A DNA stretch of 64,000 bases, taken from Granulosicoccus sp964390335. GTDB lineage: Bacteria; Pseudomonadota; Gammaproteobacteria; Granulosicoccales; Granulosicoccaceae. The position numbers and the translations under genes are program-made. Below the pieces are notes generated by a model. The model did not search any database, was not told the origin of the DNA, and was given only the letters and a program-made list of their open reading frames with translations. Shown piece by piece: positions 36,629 through 45,395 of the stretch (the first letter of the stretch is position 1; every line of letters starts with the position of its first letter). The stretch is from NCBI GenBank assembly GCA_964390335.1, contig CAYMHU010000003.1, positions 1 to 64,000 of the forward strand, written 5' to 3'.

Positions 36629-37365
36629 ACGTTGCAGTTGCATTTGAAGACTATTCTCTCGGGTATGATCGCAGCCCAGCTGTAATGGGATTGCGTACTG
36701 AAATCGCTACCGGCAGCCTAACCGCTGTAGTAGGTCCGAATGGCGCAGGTAAGTCCACGCTATTAAAAGGGGTCGTTGGTGTACTCGCCCCCATGTCCGG
36801 CAGAATCACACTGGGCTCTAATCTAAGCACGGACGTTTCGTACTTGCCTCAACAATCAGAGGTCGACCGCTCTTTCCCGATTTCGGTGCGCGAACTTGTT
36901 GCAATGGGTTTGTGGCGCGAAGTGGGTGCGTTCGGAGACACGAACCGATCGCAGCAACACCGAATTGCCGAAGCATTGGCAGCCGTCGGACTGGATGGAT
37001 TCGAGAAGCGCGCCATCGGGTCTTTATCCGGCGGGCAAGTACAACGGGTATTATTTGCTCGCTTACTGCTGCAAGATTCGCCACTGGTACTACTTGATGA
37101 ACCGTTTAACGCTATAGACGCAAGCACCACAGCCGACTTAATTGATTTAGTAAAGCATTGGCACGGTGAAGGCCGCACTATTTTGGCCGTACTACACGAC
37201 GTTGAAACGGTGCGCACTCACTTTCCTCAAACCCTATTACTAGCCCGTGAGCTAGTAGCACATGGCCCAACAGAAGAAGTACTCACAACGGAAAACCAGT
37301 TTCGAGCCCGACAAATGTGCGAAGCGTGCAGCGGCCCTCCACACACCTGCACTATTCACCCTTAG
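36625..37365 (+). CDS. znuC: Zinc ABC transporter ATP-binding protein ZnuC
   Basis: This 246-residue ATPase powers zinc import with ZnuB and ZnuA. It shows Walker A VVGPNGAGKSTLLKG, a Q-loop region SYLPQQSEVDR, signature SLSGGQVQRVLFAR, Walker B LVLLDEPFNAID and switch His in AVLHDVETV. The tail is Cys/His-rich (MCEACSGPPHTCTIHP), possibly metal-sensing. ATG 36625 is used because it overlaps the upstream small gene; the longer frame to 36583 adds unrelated residues. Confidence 0.93.
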   Translation: MNVAVAFEDYSLGYDRSPAVMGLRTEIATGSLTAVVGPNGAGKSTLLKGVVGVLAPMSGRITLGSNLSTDVSYLPQQSEVDRSFPISVRELVAMGLWREVGAFGDTNRSQQHRIAEALAAVGLDGFEKRAIGSLSGGQVQRVLFARLLLQDSPLVLLDEPFNAIDASTTADLIDLVKHWHGEGRTILAVLHDVETVRTHFPQTLLLARELVAHGPTEEVLTTENQFRARQMCEACSGPPHTCTIHP

Positions 37366-37377
37366 TTGCGCAATGTG

Positions 37378-38247
37378 ATGATGTGGGAACTATTTTTTCA
37401 ACCTTTTGCCGATTTCGGGTTTATGCGTCGTGCATTACTGGGGTGCATTGCCGTGTCTGTCGGGGCAACTCCACTCGGCATCTTTTTAATGCTGCGCCGT
37501 ATGAGTTTAACCGGTGATGCAATGGCGCATGCCATTTTACCCGGCGCAGCCGTCGGCTATTTGGTTTCGGGCTTGTCTTTAGGAGCAATGACCATAGGCG
37601 GGCTAGTTGCCGGTATGGCAGTCGCTCTGTTATCCGGGTATGTCACACGAATGACAACTCTGCGCGAAGATGCCAGCCTTGCTGCATTCTATTTAATCTC
37701 GTTGGCGCTGGGTGTACTGATCATCTCCACTCGTGGCAGCAATGTCGACTTAATGCATGTGTTGTTTGGCTCTGTGCTGGCACTTGATAATGCCGCATTA
37801 CTCTTGTTGTGCAGTATCGCTTCAATATCAGTGCTAACACTTTCGCTATTCTTTAGACCGTTGGTGCTTGAATGTGCCGACCCACAGTTCCTTCGATCTG
37901 TAAGTCGGTTAAGTGCAATAACACACTTTATATTCTTAACACTGGTAGTCATGAACCTGGTTGGTGGATTTCATGCACTGGGCACACTGATGGCGGTCGG
38001 CATCATGATACTACCCGCTGCAACGGCACGTTTCTGGACGGTCCGCATTAGCGGATTGATTTTAATAGCGGCACTTATTGCGTTTTTATCCAGTTATATC
38101 GGGTTGTTGCTGTCATACCACTACAGTCTCCCCTCTGGCCCAGCCATCATTCTGGTAGCCGGTATGTTCTATTTTGTATCGGTTGCGTTTGGCGTTAACG
38201 GCGGCATCGTGCAACACAAGCGCTCATCCCGCGCCATTGAAATATAA
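37378..38247 (+). CDS. znuB: Zinc ABC transporter permease ZnuB
   Basis: This 289-residue inner-membrane protein of the ABC-3 family has about eight segments and the conserved regions RRMSLTGDAMAHAILPG and VGGFHALGTLMAVGIMILPAA, which form the metal path and the ZnuC contact. It begins 12 bases after znuC (ATG 37378; a TTG directly after the znuC stop is also possible). It is cotranscribed with znuA 22 bases downstream. Confidence 0.93.
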   Translation: MMWELFFQPFADFGFMRRALLGCIAVSVGATPLGIFLMLRRMSLTGDAMAHAILPGAAVGYLVSGLSLGAMTIGGLVAGMAVALLSGYVTRMTTLREDASLAAFYLISLALGVLIISTRGSNVDLMHVLFGSVLALDNAALLLLCSIASISVLTLSLFFRPLVLECADPQFLRSVSRLSAITHFIFLTLVVMNLVGGFHALGTLMAVGIMILPAATARFWTVRISGLILIAALIAFLSSYIGLLLSYHYSLPSGPAIILVAGMFYFVSVAFGVNGGIVQHKRSSRAIEI

Positions 38248-38269
38248 AAATTAACTCGAGAAATTGACT

Positions 38270-39519
38270 ATGACATTACGAAGCTCTTTAGTAAAAATCA
38301 CCGCAACGTTAACACTACTGACTGCGTTGCTGCCGTTATCATTAAAAGCAGAAGACAAATTACCCGTTGTGGCTACCTTCTCTATTCTTGGTGATATGGT
38401 GCAGAGAATAGGCGGCAGTGCAATCGAAGTTACAACGCTCGTTGGGCGTAATGGCGATACCCATGTTTACCAACCAACCCCTGCAGATGCCAAAGCCGTG
38501 AAGCAAGCCGCAATCCTATTTACCAATGGGTTAGAGTTTGAGGGCTGGTTGGACCGCTTGGCCGAAGCGGCAGAGTTTAACGGGCAATTGATCGTCACCA
38601 CAGATGGTATTGATACTATTGCTTTTGACGAACACGGCGATGATGAGCATCACGATGATAAGCACGGTGATAAGCACGGTGATAAGCATCACGAGGATAA
38701 GCACGATGACGAGCACCACGGTNNNNNNNNNNNNNNNNNNNNNNNNNNNNNNNNNNNNNNNNNNNNNNNNNNNNNNNNNNNNNNNNNNNNNNNNNNNNNN
38801 NNNNNNNNNNNNNNNNNNNNNNTGATAAGCACGGTGATAAGCATCACGAGGATAAGCACGATGACGAGCACCACGGTGATGAGCATCATGACGAGGATAA
38901 GCACGATGACGAGAATCACGGTGATGAGCATCACGACGAGGATAAGCACGATGATGAGCATCACGACCATCATCACGGGGAATTTGACCCACACGCGTGG
39001 CAAAGCCTCAACAATGCGATTGTCTACGCCGATAACATTGCTGCAGCGCTGGCGAAGGCAGCTCCTGAAAACGCAGCAACTTTTTACGAGAACCGCGCAG
39101 CTTACGTGACAGAGCTTAAGTCACTCGACTCGGAAATTGAAACCATGATTGCTACCCTGCCTGAGACAAAGCGTACGGTGGTTACATCGCACGATGCATT
39201 CCAGTATTTCGGTAGAGACTATGGACTCACGTTTCTCGCGCCGCAGGGACTTAGCACTGAAAGCGAAGCTTCTGCACGTGATGTGGCAAAGTTGATTGAA
39301 CAGATTCGAGCGGAAAGCATCTCTGCCGTATTTGTTGAAAACGTCGCAGACCCAAGACTCATACAACAAATTGCGAATGAAACCGGCAGTGTGGTCGGTG
39401 GCAAACTGTACCCTGGGGCGCTATCTGAAGAAGGCGGTCCGGCGGCAACCTATCTTGACTTGATGCGTCATAACGCAACGACAATCGCAAATGCTGTGTC
39501 AGCTGCTAAGAAAATGTAA
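38270..39519 (+). CDS. znuA: Zinc ABC transporter substrate-binding protein ZnuA (interrupted by assembly gap in its His-rich loop)
   Basis: The gene encodes a Sec-exported periplasmic zinc-binding protein: signal MTLRSSLVKITATLTLLTAL, then KLPVVATFSILGDMVQRIGG and NGDTHVYQPTPAD with the first zinc His. A very long His/Asp loop follows, then GEFDPHAWQSLNNA, VVTSHDAFQYFGRDYGL and LYPGALSEEGG. The 100-N gap falls in the loop and shifts the apparent frame, so the two halves look like separate genes. Merging the 55 bases that are identical on both sides restores one frame of about 364 residues. The loop length is therefore not known. Confidence 0.93.
38668..38877 (+). repeat. Repetitive His/Asp-coding DNA of znuA with identical 55-base flanks around the gap
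   Basis: Bases 38668-38722 and 38823-38877 are identical over 55 positions. The loop is built of GAT/GAG/GAC, AAG and CAC/CAT codons in irregular short units. The identity may be a true tandem copy or two contig ends that overlap by one assembly k-mer. Confidence 0.9.
38723..38822. other. Assembly gap (100 N) in the znuA His-rich loop
   Basis: Placeholder of exactly 100 Ns inside a low-complexity repeat; the apparent frame change in znuA is caused by the placeholder length. Confidence 0.97.
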
Positions 39520-39545
39520 TCGCTTGCAGGATAGCAAGACTTTCA

Positions 39546-39592
39546 TGCGCCGAACTCTATATCGAAGTTTGTAAGCCCGGAGTTTCGGCGCA
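39546..39592. terminator. Hairpin between znuA and the convergent GNAT gene
   Basis: TGCGCCGAACTC (39546-39557) pairs with GAGTTTCGGCGCA (39580-39592) with one bulged base and a 22-base loop. It lies between convergent genes, where a shared terminator is expected, but no T run follows, so its role is uncertain. Confidence 0.35.
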
Positions 39593-39674
39593 CTGATCTG
39601 CAAGTCACACACTCTTACAGAAGCCTTTTATAGATTACCGAGCGCGGCGTCGAATCATGCCTCGCTGCGCTCAG

Positions 39675-40040
39675 TTAGGTGCGACTTCGATTTAACACCC
39701 ATAGCTTGCCGTTTTCAACAAAACCCAAACGTTTCGCCAAATGCCAAGAAGCAAGATTGCTCTCCAATGCTCCCCACACTGCAGATTTACCTGCTTGTCT
39801 CATCTTGCTCATTAAATGTATCGCTGTTGCTGTTGCGAAGCCCTGACGACGATGGCTCCGAATCGTGTCAATAGACACATCCCATAACGATTCTGTCTGC
39901 GAGGCTATGTACGCAAAAGCGACCGGGAGCTTACCGTCCAACGCAGCTACGATTGTCAGATCCTCTTCGGCAGCGTCGTTAAGTTCACTCAATAAATGAT
40001 TGGGCACCATTGACAGGCAACATTGTCGTACCTCATCCAA
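39675..40040 (-). CDS. GNAT-family N-acetyltransferase
   Basis: This 121-residue protein has the GNAT acetyl-CoA loop region SIDTIRSHRRQGFATATAIHL and the closing strand SAVWGALESNLASWHLAKRLGF. The likely start is a TTG at 40040: the sequence GGGAGG lies eight bases before it and a stop codon (TAG) is in frame just upstream, so no ATG start is available. The substrate is unknown. It is short for the family, with a reduced N-terminal part. Confidence 0.8.
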   Translation of the reverse strand: MDEVRQCCLSMVPNHLLSELNDAAEEDLTIVAALDGKLPVAFAYIASQTESLWDVSIDTIRSHRRQGFATATAIHLMSKMRQAGKSAVWGALESNLASWHLAKRLGFVENGKLWVLNRSRT

Positions 40041-40094
40041 TTCTTGAGCCTCCCAAAACTACGACTATTCATTTTAAACCGCATCACACAAGGC

Positions 40095-40991
40095 TTAGGC
40101 AAACTCGCGAAACTTGTCCATGATCTGCTGAGCTCGCGCATCCCACCTATTACCGGCTATCGCGTCCCGTCCACGTTGCTGATAGCGTGCGACGCGCTCT
40201 GGATCATTTTGCAAGGCTAATAATACCGCGCGCATTTCCGCAGGTGATCCAACTTGGATAAGCGCATCCTGCATGCCCATATCTGCAACCGGTTCAGGAT
40301 TCAGGCTTTCAGTCACAACCACACAACCGCTGGCAAGCGCTTCATAAATACCCGTTTCAAAGTCATCCACACTAGATTCAGCAAAGTGAATATTTACGGC
40401 AATTTTGCTCTCTCGTAAATCAGCAAAATAAGGCTCGCCATAACGTTCACTAATAACATCAACTAAATCGCTAACCTCATCAAGCCAGGTATTACGCCGC
40501 TCCGACAAATTTCGATTAAATACAGCGAACCGCGGTCGGTTCACATCACCGGGATCATTCTCCAATGCCGCACCCGGGTGCATTACTGATGTCACTGGAT
40601 AATTATGCGCAAATTCTTTTTCCATTATGGATAACGATGTGTACGTGTGCACGTAAATCCACGAGAACGTATCTTGCGCATTAAGCAGCGCATCATGATC
40701 ACGACGTCGAATCAGTGGCTCGCTACTCCAAAATATTCTGGGTACAGAAAACACTTGCGCAACAGAAGCGGGCATTTTTTCACCGCGTTGAATGAATACA
40801 GCATCGGGATTGAATGCATCAGCCAAGCGTTTAAGTTCAGAGCGAATCAACCACCATGGTTTTAACTTCTTGCGCTGAGCTCGATAGTCGTAGCGCTCAA
40901 CAGTGCATCCCAAACGTTCAAACGCATTGGCCATCCAGTGCTCGGCACCCCAACCCACATGCCCGTGCACTGCGATGTACAGTATTTTCAT
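40095..40991 (-). CDS. CgeB-like glycosyltransferase
   Basis: This 298-residue protein resembles the CgeB/Glyco_trans_1_2 group: MKILYIAVHGHVGWGAEHWM at the start, FWSSEPLIRR, and a C-terminal nucleotide-sugar domain with VNIHFAESSVDDFETGIYEALASG, where the Glu lies in the donor-binding E-x7-E-like segment. No other cell-surface polysaccharide genes are beside it. Acceptor and sugar are unknown. Confidence 0.82.
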   Translation of the reverse strand: MKILYIAVHGHVGWGAEHWMANAFERLGCTVERYDYRAQRKKLKPWWLIRSELKRLADAFNPDAVFIQRGEKMPASVAQVFSVPRIFWSSEPLIRRRDHDALLNAQDTFSWIYVHTYTSLSIMEKEFAHNYPVTSVMHPGAALENDPGDVNRPRFAVFNRNLSERRNTWLDEVSDLVDVISERYGEPYFADLRESKIAVNIHFAESSVDDFETGIYEALASGCVVVTESLNPEPVADMGMQDALIQVGSPAEMRAVLLALQNDPERVARYQQRGRDAIAGNRWDARAQQIMDKFREFA

Positions 40992-41012
40992 GCGTGAAGT
41001 GTAGTAAACAAC

Positions 41013-43505
41013 CTAAGCGTTAATGGTAGATCGAGTGGGTTGGATTAGCTCTGGCTCACCAACATGAAAACCCTGTGCAAAGTCAATGCCCAGATCACGT
41101 ACGGCATTCAGAAGCCTTGGGGTTTCAACGAATTCAGCGATGGTTCGCTTACCCATCGATTTACTCATTTCGTTTATCGACTTCACCAGCGTAAAGTCGG
41201 TAGGGTCGTTCAGAATATTCTTCACCAACAATCCATCTATTTTTAGAAAATCAATTGGTAACTTGCGTAAGTACGCAAACGAAGATAACCCCGAACCAAA
41301 ATCATCGATGCTAAAACGACAACCCAATTCACTGAGAGTATTCATAAATTCAGAAGCGCTTGATAAATTGGCGATAGTTGCCGTTTCTGTTAACTCAAAG
41401 CACAACTTTGCCGGAGCAATACCGCTTTCCTTAATTTTTGCCACATACAGTTCAGCGTTTTCAATGTTTGCAAATGTAGCGCCGGATAAGTTTAACGAAC
41501 AGTAGCGTAAGCTATGCATTAACTTGGGATTGGATTGCAACCAATCCAGGGTTAAATCTAATGCACGTACATCTAATGCCGTTGCAAGCCCATAGCGCTC
41601 TGCTGATGGTAGAAATGATTGCGGATTAATCATTTTACCGTCTGCATCTTTCAAGCGCAGTAGCATTTCAAATCGCAATCCGTCTGGCTGGTTATGCAGT
41701 GGCAGAATTTTTTGATACGCAATGTGCACTCGATTATCTTCAAGCGCAGTGTTGATCTCTTCGACCCAATGCGTTGCCACATTCCTGTTACTGGCATTGC
41801 CCTCCCCTTCGCGATACACGATGACTCGGTTGCGGCCTTGATTCTTGGCGATATAGCATGCAGAATCTGCTGCGCTGAACAGTGACTTCAGACTCTCCCA
41901 ACGATCATCCACCACAACCAAACCAACACTAACACCGACGGTGAAGCGGTTTTCACGCCATAAGAACTGGAAGTTTTCTACTTCTGCACGAATTTGATTG
42001 GCAAGCTTAAGCGCTTCAGCCACACTACATTTATATAAAAATACGCCGAATTCATCCCCACCGAGACGCGCTAAGACATCACTTTTACGCACTAATGAAT
42101 CGAACAGTTGTGCCAGTTGACGCAACAGCTCGTCGCCCGCTTCATGACCACAGGTGTCATTGACGATTTTAAAACTGTCCAAATCCATGAAACACATGGC
42201 ATGCGATTTACGGTCGGTTTTAGCAGCCTTTAAAGCCTGGTCAACGAGCGACTCAAACTGGCGGCGATTAACTAATCCGGTTAACGCATCGTGATTCGCG
42301 TAGTACGCGGTGGCTTCTGCTTGTTTGACCGACGCTGTAACGTCACATCCAGTGCCTCTATAGCCAACAAATTCCTTATCACGATTGAAAACCGGAATGC
42401 CGCTGTAACGAATGACTTTATTCTCCCCGCCACAAACCCATCGGAACTCGAAATCTCTGAACGGCAAATGGTCAGCCAATAAGGCTAAATGCTGCTGCCA
42501 ATGTTCATCGTCGTTGATGTTTGACGGGTGTTCTAACAGTTGCTGATGGGTGCGACCAATCAGATGCTCACGCGGAATTCCCAGCACTTTCTCAAGATCA
42601 TCCGTCACAAATCTAAACATTAAATGTGCGTCTAACTCCCAGAAGAAATCCGCAGACGCAGTCGCAAAATGTCGGTAGCGTTGCTCACTATCACGCAACT
42701 CCTGTACCTCAAGAGGCACGTTGACCACTTCAGTGCTGTTCGACTCGCCACCTGACACCGCCAGCTGCGGCGAATGTGACGCTGGCAGGCTCACATCAAT
42801 AAAAGACAATAACGTAGCTCGGGTTACGCCCCACTGCACGTGCGTTGCTCTGGCTATAAGTCGCAATGGTTTACCTGTGCGGGTATTGCCAGAGACGGTG
42901 ATACGCTGCGATTGCACCGAATCAGGAAACTCAAACCCGTCTGCGGCGACCGATGCCAATCTGGCTAATTCAGAATCGGCGAACAATTCGCGCAGCTCAC
43001 CTTGGTCGGCCAGAATTTGTGCGTTCGGATACCCTAAAACACTGGCGGCGTTGTCATTGGCAAACAAAATATCGTTCTTGTTAAAAATCAAACTGCCTTG
43101 AATGCCGTCATTAACCAACGTTTGATAATCAATAGTAACTGCGGACTTCGGCGGATTTACACTGGGCCCGCCAATCAAACGAAGGTCAATGCCATTGACT
43201 GTCCCGTTCGCCGTAATGATTGGGGTGCGCACTATCATGGCCTGCGTTTGCTGCGGGCCAATGGTTATCGCGCTGATGTCTGCCTGCGCGGAATAAATGG
43301 CCTGACTATCCAGCGCCATTTGTTCCCGGGCGATAGCAGGGCTCAGTAAATCAAAATCGGTGTGGCCAATGATGTCTTCAGGGGATTCAAACCCAAGGCT
43401 TTGGGCAAAGGCCATCGAACAAGCCCGGTAAACGAGCTTATCGTCTTTAAGAGCAACCCGATCAGACTGCTGACCCAACAGGTCGGCACTGCTTAGCATG
43501 CGCAT
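41013..43505 (-). CDS. PAS-GGDEF-EAL cyclic-di-GMP signalling protein
   Basis: This 830-residue cytosolic protein has about three N-terminal PAS domains (near residues 10-115, 130-240 and 290-400), then GGDEF (motif RLGGDEFGVF at about 515) and EAL. The EAL motif reads FEMLLRL instead of E-A-L, but KLCFELTETA, FSIDDFGSG, LKIDG and AQGFHVGEP are kept, so phosphodiesterase activity is possible. It has no membrane segment, so its signal is internal, such as redox, oxygen or a small ligand. Confidence 0.93.
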   Translation of the reverse strand: MRMLSSADLLGQQSDRVALKDDKLVYRACSMAFAQSLGFESPEDIIGHTDFDLLSPAIAREQMALDSQAIYSAQADISAITIGPQQTQAMIVRTPIITANGTVNGIDLRLIGGPSVNPPKSAVTIDYQTLVNDGIQGSLIFNKNDILFANDNAASVLGYPNAQILADQGELRELFADSELARLASVAADGFEFPDSVQSQRITVSGNTRTGKPLRLIARATHVQWGVTRATLLSFIDVSLPASHSPQLAVSGGESNSTEVVNVPLEVQELRDSEQRYRHFATASADFFWELDAHLMFRFVTDDLEKVLGIPREHLIGRTHQQLLEHPSNINDDEHWQQHLALLADHLPFRDFEFRWVCGGENKVIRYSGIPVFNRDKEFVGYRGTGCDVTASVKQAEATAYYANHDALTGLVNRRQFESLVDQALKAAKTDRKSHAMCFMDLDSFKIVNDTCGHEAGDELLRQLAQLFDSLVRKSDVLARLGGDEFGVFLYKCSVAEALKLANQIRAEVENFQFLWRENRFTVGVSVGLVVVDDRWESLKSLFSAADSACYIAKNQGRNRVIVYREGEGNASNRNVATHWVEEINTALEDNRVHIAYQKILPLHNQPDGLRFEMLLRLKDADGKMINPQSFLPSAERYGLATALDVRALDLTLDWLQSNPKLMHSLRYCSLNLSGATFANIENAELYVAKIKESGIAPAKLCFELTETATIANLSSASEFMNTLSELGCRFSIDDFGSGLSSFAYLRKLPIDFLKIDGLLVKNILNDPTDFTLVKSINEMSKSMGKRTIAEFVETPRLLNAVRDLGIDFAQGFHVGEPELIQPTRSTINA

Positions 43506-43706
43506 GCGGCACGCCCTCGCAATGGAATTCCGCGTTGTTTGATACCTGTGGTCATTAATGCAACGGTGCCAACTTTTTAAGATCGCTACTGAGTATAGAA
43601 CAACATCACAGTTCTAAACCCGTTACCGCCTCACATTAATGACCACAAGTTTCTTTCATACTTTCAATAACTTACGAAAAGATCAGAACCTCTCTGACCA
43701 AATCGC

Positions 43707-44189
43707 CTAACAATAATAAAAGCGCGAGCTATTCAGCACCTTTTCTTCATTCAGGTAGCCAACCACATGAGCCGGCTTCAAGCGACCTTCCTTGTATACG
43801 CCCGGGGCAAAACGCGTCTCGGGAGTTGTGGCCGCTATTTGCGCAATTGGCTTTCTGCGGGTTTCTCCTGCCCGAATACCGGTGGCATTTTTGTCGAACA
43901 CAGAATTCAGATTAAACGTGCGATCGCCAACATGTACGATACCTGGATGCACATGCCTTACGATAATGACGTCGTCAGTATTATTGGTCATGTGGAGCTC
44001 AGGTTGATCGCCCGTGGTCAGCGTGAGTTGCAGGCCCGACGTGGAATCAATTTCGATGGTAGTTGTCGCAGCCGAATTTTTAGCTGTTGACTTGGGTACG
44101 TTTGCACTTGCAAGCGAAACCGGTATTGCTGCGGCAACCGCAGAGCCGGCAATGATTTTTAACGTGGTACGTTTATTTGTATCAGTCAA
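43707..44189 (-). CDS. Exported protein of unknown function
   Basis: The protein has an N-terminal export signal (NKRTTLKIIAGSAVAAAIPV, cut after LASA) and a mature domain of about 125 residues with beta-strand character (LQLTLTTGDQPELHMTN, VIIVRHVHPGIVHVG). The preferred start is TTG 44189, which has AGGAAAA about seven bases upstream and puts the signal peptide at the N-terminus. The ATG at 44225 would add 12 residues. The His-x-His and final Cys might bind metal, but no family is recognised. Confidence 0.6.
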   Translation of the reverse strand: MTDTNKRTTLKIIAGSAVAAAIPVSLASANVPKSTAKNSAATTTIEIDSTSGLQLTLTTGDQPELHMTNNTDDVIIVRHVHPGIVHVGDRTFNLNSVFDKNATGIRAGETRRKPIAQIAATTPETRFAPGVYKEGRLKPAHVVGYLNEEKVLNSSRFYYC

Positions 44190-44407
44190 TGTTTTTTCCT
44201 GTTTAAACGATTTTCCAGCATACATCGGAAAGCGTGCAAAACCGTTTTTATTTGCAGTGTTGTTACATTTAACAATACAACAACGCGTAAATACGTTAAA
44301 TTTGAGAGTGTCGATTTCAAGGAATGCAAACTAGTTACAACAAATTGCGCAAGCACTTGAAATTCATTGTCATGGAATAAAAACGCGGAATACATACGGA
44401 GTGATAC

Positions 44408-45016
44408 ATGAGCAACCTGATTGATTTCTATTTTGATTTCTCTTCGCCGTACGGTTATCTGGCGAGCACTAGGATTGAGGCGCTTGCGAATAGACACGAT
44501 CGAATTATAAAGTGGCACCCGATTTTACTCGGTGCCATTTTTAAGATATCAGGCCAAGCACCATTAATAAGCTACCCGCTAAAGGGTGACTATGCTCGAA
44601 TTGATTTCGCCCGATCGGCACGCGAGTATAAAACACCGTTTGCATTCCCCACTGCTTTCCCTGTAGGCACCGTAGCCGCAGCCAGAACATTTTATTGGTT
44701 GGATTCACACTCTGAATTATCAGATAAAGCAGTACCGCTTATTCATGCGCTATTCAAATCGTATTATGTTGATGATCACGACATCAGCAAGCCGGAAGTG
44801 GTGCTGTCGGTCGCTGAATCTTTGGGCATAAATAAAGATGAACTATCCACAGCACTGGCTGATCAAACCGTGAAAGATAAATTACGCGTTGCGGTTGAGA
44901 ATGCAATCGAACTCGGGGTATTTGGCTCTCCAACCATGATCGTTAATGATGAGCTTTTTTGGGGCAACGACAGACTAGAGCAGCTTGATCGTTGGCTTGC
45001 CAGAGGTGGCTGGTAG
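44408..45016 (+). CDS. DsbA-like 2-hydroxychromene-2-carboxylate isomerase family protein
   Basis: This 202-residue protein belongs to the kappa-GST/HCCA isomerase group of the thioredoxin superfamily: FYFDFSSPYGYLASTRIE with the glutathione-contacting Ser instead of the Cys-x-x-Cys of DsbA, and GVFGSPTMIVNDELFWGNDRL at the cis-Pro end. Such enzymes isomerise aromatic breakdown products or act as glutathione transferases. No other aromatic-degradation genes are beside it. Confidence 0.9.
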   Translation: MSNLIDFYFDFSSPYGYLASTRIEALANRHDRIIKWHPILLGAIFKISGQAPLISYPLKGDYARIDFARSAREYKTPFAFPTAFPVGTVAAARTFYWLDSHSELSDKAVPLIHALFKSYYVDDHDISKPEVVLSVAESLGINKDELSTALADQTVKDKLRVAVENAIELGVFGSPTMIVNDELFWGNDRLEQLDRWLARGGW

Positions 45017-45072
45017 GCTCCGTCAATGTTATTATTGTCGAGTAAACTAACCAACCTCCTACCGGGACAATC

Positions 45073-45315
45073 ATGACTCAAGGTAAAGCAACGCAAAACG
45101 CGCCATACATAATTGAAGTAACCGAAGGCGAATCTTATTTTTGGTGTTCGTGTGGTCAAAGTGCGAATCAACCATTCTGTGACGGTAGTCATAAAGGCTC
45201 TGAGTTTTCACCACAAAAATACGTTGCAGAAGAATCTAAAAAAGTGGCTTTCTGTGGTTGTCGTAAAACTGGTAACTCGCCAACTTGCGATGGCACGCAT
45301 AGAAAGGAATCCTAA
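45073..45315 (+). CDS. CDGSH iron-sulfur domain protein (two domains)
   Basis: This 80-residue protein has two CDGSH zinc-finger-like Fe-S sites: CSCGQSANQPFCDGSH (ligands Cys25, Cys27, Cys36, His40) and CGCRKTGNSPTCDGTH (Cys61, Cys63, Cys72, His76). Each should bind a [2Fe-2S] cluster with 3Cys-1His ligation. Tandem MitoNEET-like proteins of this kind are common in marine bacteria; their role is in redox or cluster transfer. A large hairpin follows the stop. Confidence 0.92.
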   Translation: MTQGKATQNAPYIIEVTEGESYFWCSCGQSANQPFCDGSHKGSEFSPQKYVAEESKKVAFCGCRKTGNSPTCDGTHRKES

Positions 45316-45328
45316 TTAAATAATGTTT

Positions 45329-45382
45329 GTCAGCTGCGCTGGGTTAACCCGCTAACCCAACCCGCCAACCCAAGCAGCTGAC
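45329..45382 (+). other. Large imperfect hairpin between the CDGSH gene and the sugar-acid operon
   Basis: GTCAGCTGC (45329-45337) pairs perfectly with GCAGCTGAC (45374-45382), and an inner TGGGTT pairs with AACCCA. The loop contains repeated AACCC units. No T run follows, so it is not a simple terminator. It ends 13 bases before the next gene. Confidence 0.5.
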
Positions 45383-45395
45383 TCAACCCGTTAAG

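Noticed and set aside
38641..38970. Short repeats resembling a CRISPR or tandem array
   Set aside because: The repeats are codon-level His/Asp units inside znuA, without regular spacers.
38264..39109. znuA-like frame running through the gap into ISTVISITRIS-type repeats
   Set aside because: The Ile/Ser/Thr/Met-rich part is the His/Asp repeat read out of frame because of the 100-N placeholder.
43506..43706. Intergenic stretch checked for a small gene or RNA
   Set aside because: No frame with ribosome-binding site, no hairpin followed by T run and no tRNA-like pattern seen.
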